Assembly: GCA_021775495.1 (NCBI GenBank)
Contig: JAJFHT010000018.1
Coordinates: 1-50,259 of the forward strand
Length of the DNA: 50,259 nucleotides
Direction of reading: 5' to 3'
Origin: Hyphomicrobiales bacterium
Lineage (GTDB): Bacteria > Pseudomonadota > Alphaproteobacteria > Rhizobiales > Rhizobiaceae
Shown here: positions 25,226 through 34,808 of the stretch, piece after piece
Layout of the letters: each line of letters starts with the position of its first letter
Position numbering within the stretch: the first letter of the stretch is position 1
The notes under the pieces: model-generated
The model's database searches: none
Seen by the model: the letters and a program-made list of their open reading frames with translations, nothing else
Told to the model about the DNA's origin: nothing
Made by a program: the position numbers and the translations under genes

Positions 25226-25591
25226 ATGGCAAAGACAATACTGACCGTTGATGACTCACCAACAATGCGCGAGATGCTCCGCAGCTGCCTGACCGGCGCG
25301 GATTTCAACGTCGTCACGGCCGAACACGGTGCCGACGGGCTGGACAAGCTGCAGGAATCGCAACCCGATGTCGTCATAACCGATATCAACATGCCTGTTA
25401 TGGACGGGTTCGAGTTCATCGAAAACGTCCGGCAATCGCAGGTTTCGAACCGGATGCCGATTCTGGTTCTGACGACCGAAAGTCATCAGGACATGAAAAT
25501 GCGCGCCAAGAACGCCGGTGCGACAGGTTGGATCGTCAAGCCTTTCGTCCCTGAGAAGCTGATCGATGCCATCAATCGTGTAATGCCGTAA
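25226..25591 (+). CDS. cheY1: Chemotaxis response regulator CheY1
   Basis: A 121-residue single receiver domain. The acidic pair is in LTVDDSPT, the phospho-accepting Asp in VVITDINMPVMDG, the switch Thr in VLTTES and Lys in IVKPF. In rhizobia CheY1 serves as a phosphate sink while CheY2 acts on the motor; the first position in this operon fits that. It starts four bases after the CheS gene behind GAGAG. Confidence 0.93.
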   Translation: MAKTILTVDDSPTMREMLRSCLTGADFNVVTAEHGADGLDKLQESQPDVVITDINMPVMDGFEFIENVRQSQVSNRMPILVLTTESHQDMKMRAKNAGATGWIVKPFVPEKLIDAINRVMP

Positions 25592-25605
25592 CCGGGGCCT
25601 GTCTG

Positions 25606-27819
25606 ATGAACCTTGATGAAATTAAAGATACCTTCTTCACCGAGTGCGCAGAGCAGCTGGCCGAGGTCGAGAGCGCCTTTTGCGTGGTACAGATCGATGG
25701 CCTGGACATCGAAAATGTCAACGCCATATTCCGTGCAGTTCACTCGATCAAGGGTGGTGCGGGTGCCTTCGGATTCTCCGACTTGGTATCGTTTTCGCAT
25801 GTCGTGGAAAATGCCCTGGACATTGTCCGCAATGATATTTCTCAGGGAACCGACGACCGGCTGAATCTTTTGGCCAGATCGATGGATGTCCTTTCCGACA
25901 TCGTTGATGCCACCCGCGAGGATGGTGAAAAAGTCGATGATGCCGAGATCACCGCCGAACTGAAGGCGATGTTCAATCTCGGCGGTGAAGACGGCCAGCC
26001 GGAAAGCACAGCTGTGGAAATCGACTACGATCCGGTACCGATTTCCCTCACTGATCTTGATCTCGGCGATACATCGTCGGGCAACGTTTTCGAGATTGTC
26101 TTTGAACCGAAATCGTCGCTTTACGAGAATGGACACGATCCGCAACGCATCCTGCGCCATCTTGGCGAATTGGGCACTTGCACGACCGTTGTCGATGACA
26201 GCAAGGTCCCTGCGCTCGATACGCTGTCTCCGGACGAAGCCTTCCTTGGCTGGACAATCAAACTTGATACCGAATCCAGCGAGGAAGATGTTCGTGAAGC
26301 GTTCGACTGGGTCGAAGGCGATTGCACGCTTTCCATCAAGCTCGAGCAGCCGGAGATCGACGGCGGCGGCGATATCGACGATATTCTATCCGGGCTGGAG
26401 GATTTCGATCTTGGCGAAGATCCCGATGAGGCCGCGCCCGCTGAATCGAACGATGCTTCCGTTGAGGACGCTGGCGCTGGCGGAAAAGCGGATGTGACGG
26501 TCGAGGCGGTTGTTGAAGCCGTCCCCGACGAAAAGCAGAATGCCGCTGGCAAGCCTCCGGCAGCGGCGAACAAGGACCAGCAGGCCGCTGCTGCAAAAAA
26601 ATCCAATCAGACCATTCGAGTGGAATCACAGAAAGTCGATCGTCTCATCAATCTGATGGGCGAACTGGTGATCAACCAGGCCATGGTCTCGGAACAGGTC
26701 ACCCAGGACGGATTCAGTTCGTCCTCCCCGACGGCGCTGTTGATGGTTGAGTTCCAGAACCTCACCCGCGAGGTGCAGGAGAGCGTCATGGCGATCCGTG
26801 CGCAACCGGTCAAGCCGGTCTTCATGCGCATGTCGCGAATTCTTCGGGAAGTCTGTTCGGTAACCGGCAAGAAGGCCGCACTGGTGCTTGAAGGCGAGAA
26901 TACCGAAGTTGACACGACGGTGATTGAAGGCCTTACCGATCCGCTGACCCACATGATCCGCAACTCGATCGATCATGGCATCGAATCTCCCGAGGATCGC
27001 GTGGCGGCCGGCAAACCAGAGACCGGAACGATCAAGCTTTCAGCGCTGCACAGCTCCGGCCGCATTGTTATCAATGTCGAAGATGACGGCGCGGGCATCA
27101 ATCGCGAACGGGTGCTCCAGATGGGCATCGAGAAGGGCATCGTTTCGGAAAATGCGGATCTGTCCGACAACGATATAGACAGCCTGATCATGGCGCCTGG
27201 CTTTTCCACAGCGGAGGCGGTGACCGACCTCTCTGGCCGAGGTGTCGGTATGGACGTCGTGCGCCAGTCAATTCAGTCGCTGGGTGGTCGCATCAGTATT
27301 TCCTCAAAGCCGGGTCAGGGTTCGCAGTTCTCCATGAGCATGCCTCTGACGCTTGCGATCCTCGACGGCATGGTCGTCCGTGCCGCTGGTCAGGTGTTTG
27401 TCATTCCCGTTTCGGCCGTGCTCGAAACGTTCAACATGAAACCTGGCGATGTGCACAAGATCGGCAATGACGATCAGGTGCTGAAATTACGCGGCAATCT
27501 GGTTCCGATCATTCAGGTCGGTCACCAACTGGGATTCTGCGGCAAGCAGGATGACAATTCCGGCGGAACCGTGCTGGTTGTCGAAGCCGGAAACAACGCC
27601 ATGGCAGCTCTGCTAGTCGATTCGATCGACGGTCAGCGGCAGGTCGTCATCAAAAGCCTTGAGAGCAACTACGATCGCGTACCGTGCATTGCAGCGGCTA
27701 CCATCATGGGCAACGGCCAGATCGCCTTGATCCTTGATGTCGAGGAAATCATCGCCCGCCAATCGCGCGCGGCAGCCGAGTCCAATTCCAACATTTTGAA
27801 AATGGAGATGATCGCATGA
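25606..27819 (+). CDS. cheA: Chemotaxis histidine kinase CheA
   Basis: A 737-residue CheA. P1 has the phospho-His46 in AVHSIKGGAGAFGF; a P2-like domain covers about 160-250. Then comes a long acidic, alanine-rich linker (250-335), the P3 dimerisation helices from VESQKVDRLINLMGELV, the ATPase domain with HMIRNSIDHGIESPEDR and DDGAGINRER, and a CheW-like P5 domain to the end. It phosphorylates CheY1, CheY2 and CheB in response to receptor state. It overlaps cheW by ATGA. The linker is the least conserved part. Confidence 0.97.
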   Translation: MNLDEIKDTFFTECAEQLAEVESAFCVVQIDGLDIENVNAIFRAVHSIKGGAGAFGFSDLVSFSHVVENALDIVRNDISQGTDDRLNLLARSMDVLSDIVDATREDGEKVDDAEITAELKAMFNLGGEDGQPESTAVEIDYDPVPISLTDLDLGDTSSGNVFEIVFEPKSSLYENGHDPQRILRHLGELGTCTTVVDDSKVPALDTLSPDEAFLGWTIKLDTESSEEDVREAFDWVEGDCTLSIKLEQPEIDGGGDIDDILSGLEDFDLGEDPDEAAPAESNDASVEDAGAGGKADVTVEAVVEAVPDEKQNAAGKPPAAANKDQQAAAAKKSNQTIRVESQKVDRLINLMGELVINQAMVSEQVTQDGFSSSSPTALLMVEFQNLTREVQESVMAIRAQPVKPVFMRMSRILREVCSVTGKKAALVLEGENTEVDTTVIEGLTDPLTHMIRNSIDHGIESPEDRVAAGKPETGTIKLSALHSSGRIVINVEDDGAGINRERVLQMGIEKGIVSENADLSDNDIDSLIMAPGFSTAEAVTDLSGRGVGMDVVRQSIQSLGGRISISSKPGQGSQFSMSMPLTLAILDGMVVRAAGQVFVIPVSAVLETFNMKPGDVHKIGNDDQVLKLRGNLVPIIQVGHQLGFCGKQDDNSGGTVLVVEAGNNAMAALLVDSIDGQRQVVIKSLESNYDRVPCIAAATIMGNGQIALILDVEEIIARQSRAAAESNSNILKMEMIA

Positions 27820-28283
27820 CCGATACTGATTTCCAGAAATCCAGTGCCGACAACGAGTTCATAGCTTTCCTCGTCAACGAGCATGAATTTTGCGTCGACA
27901 TTCAGTATGTCCGTGAGATTCGTGGCTGGAGCCATGCAACACCACTGCCGCATTCGCCCGACTATGTTATCGGCGTGATGAATTTGCGCGGTGCAATTCT
28001 GCCGATCATCGATCTGTCGGCACGGCTGGGCATGAGTGCGAGCGATCCCGGGAAGAACCATGTGATCATGGTGGCGCAGGTTGGTGAAAAAACATTCGGA
28101 ATTCTTGTCAATTCGGTCTCGGACATCGTCCAGGTCGATAGCGAGCAGCTGCGAAGTGTGCCCGAGCTCAACTCTGCCGTGGTCAAGGACTTCTTCCGCA
28201 ACATCATTGTGATGGAAGACCGCATCGTTTCGGAAATCGTTCTTGAATCGATTATTCCGGAATTCGAAGCCGAGGCCGCTTGA
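27816..28283 (+). CDS. cheW: Chemotaxis coupling protein CheW
   Basis: A 155-residue CheW with the double beta-barrel pattern: FIAFLVNEHEFCVDIQYVREI at the start, VIGVMNLRGAILPIIDLSARLG in the middle (NLRG motif) and FGILVNSVSDIVQV near residue 100. It links receptors to CheA at the inner face of the membrane. Its start overlaps the cheA stop and its stop overlaps the cheR start, so the three are translationally coupled. Its place between cheA and cheR is the Sinorhizobium arrangement. Confidence 0.95.
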   Translation: MTDTDFQKSSADNEFIAFLVNEHEFCVDIQYVREIRGWSHATPLPHSPDYVIGVMNLRGAILPIIDLSARLGMSASDPGKNHVIMVAQVGEKTFGILVNSVSDIVQVDSEQLRSVPELNSAVVKDFFRNIIVMEDRIVSEIVLESIIPEFEAEAA

Positions 28284-29155
28284 TGAGTGCGCTTGCTGCC
28301 AGAAGAAGCAATGATTCCGGTCGGGAATTCGACTTGTCCGCTGCCGCCTTGTCGGAAATCATCGGGCTGGTTCGTAGCGACACCGGTATCCACCTGACCG
28401 ATGCCAAGGGCGAGTTGATTTACTCGCGTCTGGCCAAGCGGCTCAGAGTATGCGGCCTGGCGGACTTCGGCAGTTACCTCGCTTTGATAAAGTCGAAGCC
28501 GGGTATTGCCGAACGGGAAGAAATGGTTTCCGCAATCACCACCAATGTCACCAATTTCAATCGTGAGCCGCATCACTTCGAGCACTTCCGTCAAACCGCT
28601 CTGCCGGATCTGGTTTCCAAGCTCAGGCAAGGCAAGAGTGTGCGGATCTGGTCGGCCGGGTGTTCCGACGGGCGTGAGCCGTTCACCCTGGCATTTGCTA
28701 TCCTCGATGCATTTCCCGATGCCGCCAAGAGCGATTTTCGAATCCTGGCGACCGATATCGACAAGAAAAGCCTGGCGACCGCCAGTTCGGGGATCTATTC
28801 GTCCGACAAGATTCGGCATTTGCCGGATGCCGTCGCCAAGAAATGGTTCGACAACTCCGGCGACGAGCTGCGGGTAAAGGATACGGCCCGGCAGTTGATC
28901 CGCTTCAACCGGCTGAACCTGATGGGCGATTGGCCGATGCGCCGGAAGTTCGACGCCATGTTCTGTCGCAATGTCCTGATCTATTTCGAGAACGACGTGC
29001 AGTCCAAATTGTTCTCCAGATTTGCCGACGGTCTGAACGACCAGGCCTATATGTATATCGGCCATTCCGAGCGCGTTATCGGACCGGCGGAACAGCTGTT
29101 CAAGCCGGTCGGCATCACCACCTATCAATTCCACGCAAACGGGCACGCAACATGA
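28283..29155 (+). CDS. cheR: Chemoreceptor methyltransferase CheR
   Basis: A 290-residue CheR started at the ATG that overlaps the cheW stop. The N-terminal helical domain is followed by the methyltransferase domain with the SAM loop IWSAGCSDGREPF (GCSxGxEP form), ILATDIDKKSL and FCRNVLIYF. It methylates glutamates of chemoreceptors. The SAM loop differs from the commonest GCSTGEEPYS but keeps the required Gly, Cys, Glu and Pro. Its stop overlaps the cheB start. Confidence 0.96.
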   Translation: MSALAARRSNDSGREFDLSAAALSEIIGLVRSDTGIHLTDAKGELIYSRLAKRLRVCGLADFGSYLALIKSKPGIAEREEMVSAITTNVTNFNREPHHFEHFRQTALPDLVSKLRQGKSVRIWSAGCSDGREPFTLAFAILDAFPDAAKSDFRILATDIDKKSLATASSGIYSSDKIRHLPDAVAKKWFDNSGDELRVKDTARQLIRFNRLNLMGDWPMRRKFDAMFCRNVLIYFENDVQSKLFSRFADGLNDQAYMYIGHSERVIGPAEQLFKPVGITTYQFHANGHAT

Positions 29156-30189
29156 CCATAAGAGCACTTGTCGTTGATGATTCCGTCGTCATGCAGCAAC
29201 TCATTTCTGCTGTCCTGTCAGCCGATCCGAGTATCGAAGTGGTCGGACGCGCGTCGGATTCTCGCGAAGCGCGCGTCATGATCAAGGAACTTGATCCTGA
29301 TGTCATCACGCTCGACATCGAAATGCCGGGAATGAACGGGCTGGAGTTTCTCGAGAAGATCATGACGCTGCGGCCGATGCCGGTGGTAATCATATCGAGC
29401 CATACGGGCAATGGAACCGGGACCTCCACCGAGGCGCTGCGTATCGGCGCATTCGCCTGCCTTGAAAAACCGCGCATGGATGATGAGGAAAAAATCATCG
29501 AAATGCGGAAGACCGTACGTTACGCCGCCGAAGCCGCGCCGCAGTACAAGGCCCGCGTGGCGCAGCCGGCCGGCCAAACCGCTTCCGTCGTGTCCATGAG
29601 TTCCGATTCCAGCCCGGATGTTGTTGCCATCGGTGCGTCGACCGGCGGCGTCGAAGCGCTGTCAACCGTCCTGACGCAATTTCCGGCAAACTGTCCGCCG
29701 ACTGTGGTCACACTGCACCTGCCGGAAAACTTTACCAAGAGTTTTGCCGATCGGTTGAATCGAATTTGTGCGCCAGCCGTCTATGAAGCCTCCGACGGGA
29801 AGCCGTTGAAGACCGGTGAGATCTACATTGCGCCCGGAACGCGCGGTCACCTGGTCGTCTCGGGAAGGCACAACATGACATGCCAGATTCGTCCCAACGA
29901 TCTGCGCAATGGCCACCGGCCATCGGTTGATGAATTGTTCGATTCACTTGTTCCAAAAGCGGAAAAACAAAAAGTATCGGCAGCGATCCTGACCGGTATG
30001 GGAAAGGACGGCGCACAGGGCATGTTGGCGCTGAAACATGCCGGCGCGCATACGATCGCGCAGGACAAGTCGACAAGCATGGTCTACGGCATGCCTGCCG
30101 CTGCGGCCAACATCGGTGCTGTCGACAAGATACTGCCACTGCAAAAAATAGCAAAAGCACTATTGACTGAATCAACTGGGGTAAACTGA
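29152..30189 (+). CDS. cheB: Chemotaxis methylesterase CheB
   Basis: A 345-residue CheB starting on the ATG that overlaps the cheR stop. The N-terminal receiver has LVVDDSVV, phospho-Asp55 in ITLDIEMPGMNG and the Lys in CLEKPRM. The C-terminal methylesterase has its catalytic Ser in AIGASTGGVEAL, His in LHLPENF (more often QHMP) and Asp in GMGKDGAQGM. It removes methyl groups from receptors and so resets them, when phosphorylated by CheA. Confidence 0.96.
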   Translation: MTIRALVVDDSVVMQQLISAVLSADPSIEVVGRASDSREARVMIKELDPDVITLDIEMPGMNGLEFLEKIMTLRPMPVVIISSHTGNGTGTSTEALRIGAFACLEKPRMDDEEKIIEMRKTVRYAAEAAPQYKARVAQPAGQTASVVSMSSDSSPDVVAIGASTGGVEALSTVLTQFPANCPPTVVTLHLPENFTKSFADRLNRICAPAVYEASDGKPLKTGEIYIAPGTRGHLVVSGRHNMTCQIRPNDLRNGHRPSVDELFDSLVPKAEKQKVSAAILTGMGKDGAQGMLALKHAGAHTIAQDKSTSMVYGMPAAAANIGAVDKILPLQKIAKALLTESTGVN

Positions 30190-30190
30190 G

Positions 30191-30580
30191 ATGGGCGTTG
30201 CTGATATATTAAGGGTTATGGTCGTTGACGATCATATGACCAGTCGCATGTTGACTGTTGAAACTTTGCAGTCCTTCGGCTTGAACCATATTGCCGTGGC
30301 CAAGGACGGACGCGATGCGTTCACCAACCTTGTCGCCAAGCCGGTGCATCTGGTGATTTCCGATCTCTATATGCCGGATGTCGATGGCTTGAAGCTTCTG
30401 CAGGCAGTTCGATCACATCCAAAACTGGCGAAAACCGCATTTATCGTAATTACCGGCCGCAAGGATGACGATGTCGTTGCCAAGGCGAAATCGTTCGGCG
30501 TCAACAATGTTCTTGGCAAGCCGTTTACGGCTCCGATCTTGAAGCAGGCTGTCGAGTCCGTCGTGGGGCGGCTCAATTGA
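30191..30580 (+). CDS. cheY2: Chemotaxis response regulator CheY2
   Basis: A 129-residue receiver domain: MVVDDHMTSRM, phospho-Asp in VISDLYMPDVDG, VITGRKDD and Lys in VLGKPF. In rhizobia CheY2 is the receiver that slows or reverses the flagellar motor. The gene starts just after the cheB stop. Its stop overlaps the TTG start of cheD. Confidence 0.93.
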   Translation: MGVADILRVMVVDDHMTSRMLTVETLQSFGLNHIAVAKDGRDAFTNLVAKPVHLVISDLYMPDVDGLKLLQAVRSHPKLAKTAFIVITGRKDDDVVAKAKSFGVNNVLGKPFTAPILKQAVESVVGRLN

Positions 30581-31110
30581 ACCAGCGGCCGAAACGACGT
30601 ATTGTCAATCACGGCGAGCATGCCGTCTCCGATGATCCTGAGATGACTTTCTCGGTGGTCTTGGGTTCCTGTGTTGCGGCATGCCTGCACGACCCGTTTC
30701 TCAAGATCGGCGGTGCCAACCACATCCTTCTGCCCGGCGACTCCCGCCAGACGGGATATGGTGAGGGGAAACGCTACGGCGCATTCCTGATGGAGTCCCT
30801 GTTGAATGACCTGTTCAAAATGGGGGCTGCGCGGGAGCGATTGCAGCTCAAGCTCTTTGGCGGTGCGCAGATGTTCGGCACCGTCAACAATCCGGGCAGC
30901 AAGAACGTCGAATTTGCGTTGGCCTATGCGGCTAACGAAGGACTGAATGTCGTTTCAAGCAGTCTCAACGGCGATTGCGGCAGACGCATCGAATATTCGC
31001 CGGCAAGCGGTCGCGTCCGTCAGCGATTCTTGAAAGACGCGATCGAGGAGAAGGTTGTGATCAAGCCGCAGCCCAGGGTTGCCGACACCGGAGATTTGGA
31101 TCTGTTTTAG
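30577..31110 (+). CDS. cheD: Chemoreceptor glutamine deamidase CheD
   Basis: A 177-residue CheD. The catalytic Cys32 and His49 are in LGSCVAACLHDP and GANHILLPG, with KLFGGAQMF further on. It deamidates receptor glutamines and often interacts with a phosphatase. I accept the TTG start at 30577 because it overlaps the cheY2 stop (TTGA) behind a GGGGCGG sequence, and no ATG exists before the conserved motifs. Confidence 0.93.
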   Translation: MNQRPKRRIVNHGEHAVSDDPEMTFSVVLGSCVAACLHDPFLKIGGANHILLPGDSRQTGYGEGKRYGAFLMESLLNDLFKMGAARERLQLKLFGGAQMFGTVNNPGSKNVEFALAYAANEGLNVVSSSLNGDCGRRIEYSPASGRVRQRFLKDAIEEKVVIKPQPRVADTGDLDLF

Positions 31111-31125
31111 TGGAGTTTGTGTATC

Positions 31126-31449
31126 ATGAGTAAGACTGCGAAAGACCAGACCGAGGTGCTCAGGAACCTCGTCTATAGTGAAATTGTTGCCGTTTCCGAT
31201 GAGATCGACAGCGTCCCGGCGAACTTCTTCAGCAATCTGACGGCTGAGCAGATGGAGTACATGCAAAAACTCGACTATTGCCGTCAGAAACTGCATGATT
31301 TGTTATCCCTGATGAAAATCGTCGATACGATTGACGACGGGAAAGCGGGACTGACATCCGGCTTCGAGGAGTCGATGTCACTCGAATATACCAGGAACAA
31401 GATTGCAGATGCCTTGGGTGATGGAGCGCCACTCAAGAAAGCTTCCTGA
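31126..31449 (+). CDS. cheT: CheT-like small chemotaxis protein with a DxxxQ motif
   Basis: The ATG at 31126 has GGAG ten bases ahead and gives a 107-residue, all-helical protein. The helix with KLDYCRQKLHDLL contains Asp50 and Gln54 in a D-x-x-x-Q spacing, the same as the catalytic pair of CheZ phosphatase. The Sinorhizobium meliloti operon ends with cheD-cheT in this position, so a CheT role is likely. Whether it dephosphorylates a CheY is inference. It is the last gene before a strong terminator. Confidence 0.65.
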   Translation: MSKTAKDQTEVLRNLVYSEIVAVSDEIDSVPANFFSNLTAEQMEYMQKLDYCRQKLHDLLSLMKIVDTIDDGKAGLTSGFEESMSLEYTRNKIADALGDGAPLKKAS

Positions 31450-31489
31450 TCGCAGCGGGCGGCGAAGCACCGAAAGCACAATTGTCAAC

Positions 31490-31520
31490 GGACCCGGGTT
31501 GTCTCCCGGGTCCTTTTTTT
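31490..31520 (+). terminator. Rho-independent terminator of the chemotaxis operon
   Basis: A perfect 9-bp stem GGACCCGGG / CCCGGGTCC (31490-31498 with 31505-31513, six-base loop) is followed by seven T. It is 40 bp after the last gene of the operon. Confidence 0.95.
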
Positions 31521-31971
31521 CGTTTTGTCGGACAGATCCGAAGCGGTGTGCGTTATGTATCGCCAGTTGCGGTTTTGCTCATTTTATGAGCCGGCTCTTT
31601 ACTGATTTGTAACCCGCCGCCCTAATAGTGCAACAACGGTCGCTAGGGCCCTTTGGTCCAATCGCATGTAGCAGCGCAGCCGAGTCGGTGTCGATCCGAC
31701 ATGTTTTGCCAAACAGTTGATTGCCGGATTTTCCGCCGGCGCTTTGTCAACATCGAAACTCGGAGACGGGTGGCGGTGAGACATTGGCAATTGTTTCTAT
31801 AGGGGATTCAAAATGCTTGCAGAACCGAAACTCGGGACAGATTCTCGCCGCCTGAATGCGGCGATATCTGATGCAACATGCGGATCATCGGAACCAAATC
31901 TCGTCCGGCCCAATTGGCAAACAATCGTCTCGTTGTAAGCACCAACCAAAAAAAGAACTGGGGAACTTCGG
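31521..31971 (+). other. Region between the che operon terminator and the chemoreceptor gene
   Basis: About 450 bp. It must hold the chemoreceptor promoter, since a terminator precedes it. The only coding candidate is a 41-codon frame at 31813-31938. No clear promoter boxes or CtrA site were found. Confidence 0.5.
31813..31938 (+). CDS. Possible 41-residue protein ahead of the chemoreceptor gene
   Basis: ATG at 31813 follows AGGGGA with good spacing and opens MLAEPKLGTDSRRLNAAIS..., ending with TAA 33 bp before the chemoreceptor start. No membrane segment and no known family. Either a small protein, a leader peptide, or chance. Confidence 0.3.
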   Translation: MLAEPKLGTDSRRLNAAISDATCGSSEPNLVRPNWQTIVSL

Positions 31972-34044
31972 ATGGAACAAATGGCAGATAGCGGATCCAG
32001 ATCGGATCATGAAAAATCGCCGAGCGGGATGTCGATTGGCATCGGTACCAAGATATTCGGTTTGGTATTCTTTTGCCTGGCGCTGCTTTGCCTAGTTGCG
32101 GGGATATCGATCTGGCAGATGCACAAGGTCGGCATCGAGATTGAGGCGATCGCCGAACGAGATCTTCCGGTGACCGCCGGACTGACCAAGGTCACCATTC
32201 ATCAGCTGGAACAGGCAATCAATTTTGAACGTGCGATCCGTTACGCGGAAGAAATGGTAACTCATCCCGAAGTCCGCGAGAATTACAAGGAATCCGTCGC
32301 CAAATTCGAAAAGTTGACGTCAAAAGTCGATGGTGAATTCGTCGAGGTGACAACCCTGGCGCAACATGCCCGCGACACCGCCGTAACCGCGGAGGGACGT
32401 CAAGAATTCCAGATGGTCTCTGAAGGCCTGGCGAAACTTGCCAAACTGCACATTGAATATGACCACCATGCGCTTGAAGCTTTCAAACTGATCGGCGCTG
32501 GTCAACTCGATCGGGCGCTTAAGATGATGCCGAAGATCGAAGCCGAGCAAGAAAAACTTGATCACGGGCTGGAGAGCCTGCTGTTAGAAATTGAACATTT
32601 CACCGGGAAAGCAGCCCTGGCAGCTGAACATCACGAACAAGCTGCACTCAAGATGATCATCGCCGTTGCCGGCGGTGCGCTGGTTATCGGATTCTTCGCC
32701 TCCATTTTTCTTGTTGTCCGCAGCATCACGCGGCCGCTCAACAGCGTCGTCAATGGTCTCGACGCTCTTAACGCGAACGATCTGTCGGTCGATGTCAATG
32801 TTGTCAACAATGACGAGATAGGCAAGGTTGCCGTTGCCTATGGTATTTTCAAGGACAATCTAATCCGTACGAAAAAACTCGAGGCCGAGCAGGAAGAACA
32901 GAAACGGGTCATCGAGGAAGAACGGGAGAAGGCTCTCGAAGAGCGCGAGAGGAATTCCAGCCAGCTCGAACACGCCGTCGACCAGGTCAGCACGGCCTTG
33001 GGACGACTCGCCGAAGGTGACCTGACGGTCGTCATCGGGGCCGATGTCGCAGCAGAGTTTGAAAAGACCAAACAGGATTTCAACTCTGCCGCTGAGCAGC
33101 TTCATCAGACACTTGGACTGGTTGCGAGTTCGGCACGTGAAATTGGTTCCAGCACCAGCGAGATCTCCCAGGCGTCCGACGACATGTCGCACAGAACCGA
33201 GAGCCAGGCTGCAACGCTTGAACAAACCGCGGCCGCAGTCGAGCAGATCGTCGAAACAGTGAAGTCGACCTCGGTTTCAGCCGCCAATGCGAGTGAACTT
33301 GTTGCGTCGGCGACACACAAGGCAACGCAGGGCAGCGACGTGGTAAGGTCGGCCATCGAGGCGATGCATGGCATCGAGGAATCGTCGAAAAAGATGGCCG
33401 ATGTCATCGGCGTGATCGACGAGATTGCCTTCCAGACCAACCTGCTGGCATTGAATGCCGGAGTAGAGGCCGCCCGCGCTGGTGAGGCAGGCCGCGGATT
33501 TGCCGTGGTGGCATCGGAAGTACGTGCGTTGGCGCAACGTTCTGCCGAGGAATCGAAACAGATCAAGGATCTGATCTCGAGCTCCTCGCAGCGTGTCGAC
33601 CAGGGTGTCGAACTGGTCCAGCAAACCGGGTCTGCATTGGAGGAGATCGTCGCCGAAGTGGGTGAGGTCAACCGCATGGTGTCGGAGATTTCGGCCGGCG
33701 CCAAGGACCAGGCGACCAGCCTCGAAGAGGTCAATACCGCCGTCACCCAATTGGACGAGGTCACCCAGCAGAATGCCGCTATGGCGCAGCAGGCGACTGC
33801 CGCGACCCGGCTGTTGTTGGACGAAAGCAAGCAGCTTGAAACACTGGTTGGCCGCTTTGTCACACGAGATAACGGCGCCGGGAATGACTTGCGTAACGAA
33901 CTGAAAGACGCCGTCCCGCATGCCTTCGCCGAGGCAACGAACAAATCGTCTCAGCCGGCGAAAATCAGGTCGCAGCCAGCCGTCCGTGTGGTCGGGGGCG
34001 GTGCTGCGGCGGCTGCGGTTGATGAAAGCTGGGAAGAGTTCTGA
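31972..34044 (+). CDS. mcp: Methyl-accepting chemotaxis protein
   Basis: A 690-residue chemoreceptor. Membrane segments at about 27-48 and 227-249 flank a helical periplasmic sensor of about 175 residues. A HAMP domain follows TM2, then a coiled, glutamate-rich linker ([13 protein letters not shown]) and a second HAMP-like segment near 325-390. The signalling domain has its tip at [21 protein letters not shown]. The C-terminus ends in WEEF, a form of the pentapeptide that tethers CheR or CheB. GGGGAA precedes the ATG. The ligand cannot be told; the gene stands downstream of the che operon, not upstream as icpA does in Sinorhizobium. Confidence 0.95.
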   Translation: MEQMADSGSRSDHEKSPSGMSIGIGTKIFGLVFFCLALLCLVAGISIWQMHKVGIEIEAIAERDLPVTAGLTKVTIHQLEQAINFERAIRYAEEMVTHPEVRENYKESVAKFEKLTSKVDGEFVEVTTLAQHARDTAVTAEGRQEFQMVSEGLAKLAKLHIEYDHHALEAFKLIGAGQLDRALKMMPKIEAEQEKLDHGLESLLLEIEHFTGKAALAAEHHEQAALKMIIAVAGGALVIGFFASIFLVVRSITRPLNSVVNGLDALNANDLSVDVNVVNNDEIGKVAVAYGIFKDNLIRTKKLEAEQEEQKRVIEEEREKALEERERNSSQLEHAVDQVSTALGRLAEGDLTVVIGADVAAEFEKTKQDFNSAAEQLHQTLGLVASSAREIGSSTSEISQASDDMSHRTESQAATLEQTAAAVEQIVETVKSTSVSAANASELVASATHKATQGSDVVRSAIEAMHGIEESSKKMADVIGVIDEIAFQTNLLALNAGVEAARAGEAGRGFAVVASEVRALAQRSAEESKQIKDLISSSSQRVDQGVELVQQTGSALEEIVAEVGEVNRMVSEISAGAKDQATSLEEVNTAVTQLDEVTQQNAAMAQQATAATRLLLDESKQLETLVGRFVTRDNGAGNDLRNELKDAVPHAFAEATNKSSQPAKIRSQPAVRVVGGGAAAAAVDESWEEF

Positions 34045-34102
34045 GCCCTGCATGACGGACTGTCGTGGCGGCGGTTGGGGGGCAACCATCGCCGCATAAG
34101 AA

Positions 34103-34134
34103 GGATCCGGGCCAACACCCGGATCCTTTTTTTT
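34103..34134 (+). terminator. Rho-independent terminator of the chemoreceptor gene
   Basis: GGATCCGGG (34103-34111) pairs with CCCGGATCC (34118-34126), followed by eight T. The T-run overlaps the stop codon of the convergent oxidase gene. Confidence 0.95.
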
Positions 34135-34747
34135 AAGGCGCCAGCCAGGCGCCCGCCCAGTCCTGACCGTCGCGATGCCAAAGCGCCCGGCGATGTCCGG
34201 CATGGTGCAGATAAACCCATTCGATCCGGTCGAGCGCAATAACCACCGCGCAGAAATTCCCGCGTGCGAACTCCAGATCCGGAGCGCTTTCAATTGCAGC
34301 GTCCTGCGGGTCGGTCAGGATGGTCGCCGCCGCGACCGGTTGGGCATAACAGGCAAGCGAGGAAGCTTGCGATCCAGACCATGCCGCGTTCGCAATGTCA
34401 TCGTCATGATGCAGACTGGCGCTGCCGCGCAGCCGCAATTGCATTCTTGCCTCCGGATCATAGGCCAGCACGCTGCACCGCGGATCATGGTTCAGTTGGA
34501 CGACCTTGCTGCTCCGCCGGTCGGTATGAAAGCGAATGCTGTTTTGCTCCTCGCAAACATGCCGCAGCACCACGGTCCGTGCTTCCGCGGCGCCATCGGG
34601 TCCGCTGGTTGCAAGAACCGGAGTGTGCATCGGTGAACTGCGGTCCTTGGCTGCCGAAACAAGCAGGCCCCAGGCCGTAGTGAACGCTTTTTCCAGATCA
34701 TTGTAGAAGTCCGGAAGGTCCGTGGCTTTTCGATCGGAATTCGACAT
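34133..34747 (-). CDS. Pyridoxamine 5'-phosphate oxidase family protein
   Basis: A 204-residue split-barrel flavin protein. The N-terminal part has MHTPVLATSGPDGAAEARTVVLR, and IRFHTDRRSSKVVQL matches the FMN-phosphate contact of the family (FHTDxRSxK). CSVLAYDPEARMQLRLRG follows. It may be a PdxH relative or a heme- or F420-independent oxidase; the C-terminal motif needed for true PdxH activity is not obvious, so I do not call it pdxH. TAAGG lies ahead of the ATG. Single gene, convergent with the chemoreceptor gene. Confidence 0.8.
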   Translation of the reverse strand: MSNSDRKATDLPDFYNDLEKAFTTAWGLLVSAAKDRSSPMHTPVLATSGPDGAAEARTVVLRHVCEEQNSIRFHTDRRSSKVVQLNHDPRCSVLAYDPEARMQLRLRGSASLHHDDDIANAAWSGSQASSLACYAQPVAAATILTDPQDAAIESAPDLEFARGNFCAVVIALDRIEWVYLHHAGHRRALWHRDGQDWAGAWLAP

Positions 34748-34775
34748 GGCGGCCTTAGATCATTTTCTGATTAGA

Positions 34776-34788
34776 TTGAAACGTTTGA
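34776..34788. promoter_or_regulatory. LacI-type operator-like palindrome
   Basis: TTGAAACGTTTGA is close to the TGAAACGTTTCA palindrome bound by many LacI-family regulators. It lies 29 bp upstream of the oxidase start. No LacI gene is in the window, so the role is uncertain. Confidence 0.3.
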
Positions 34789-34808
34789 TGGAGTCATATT
34801 GGTTTACC

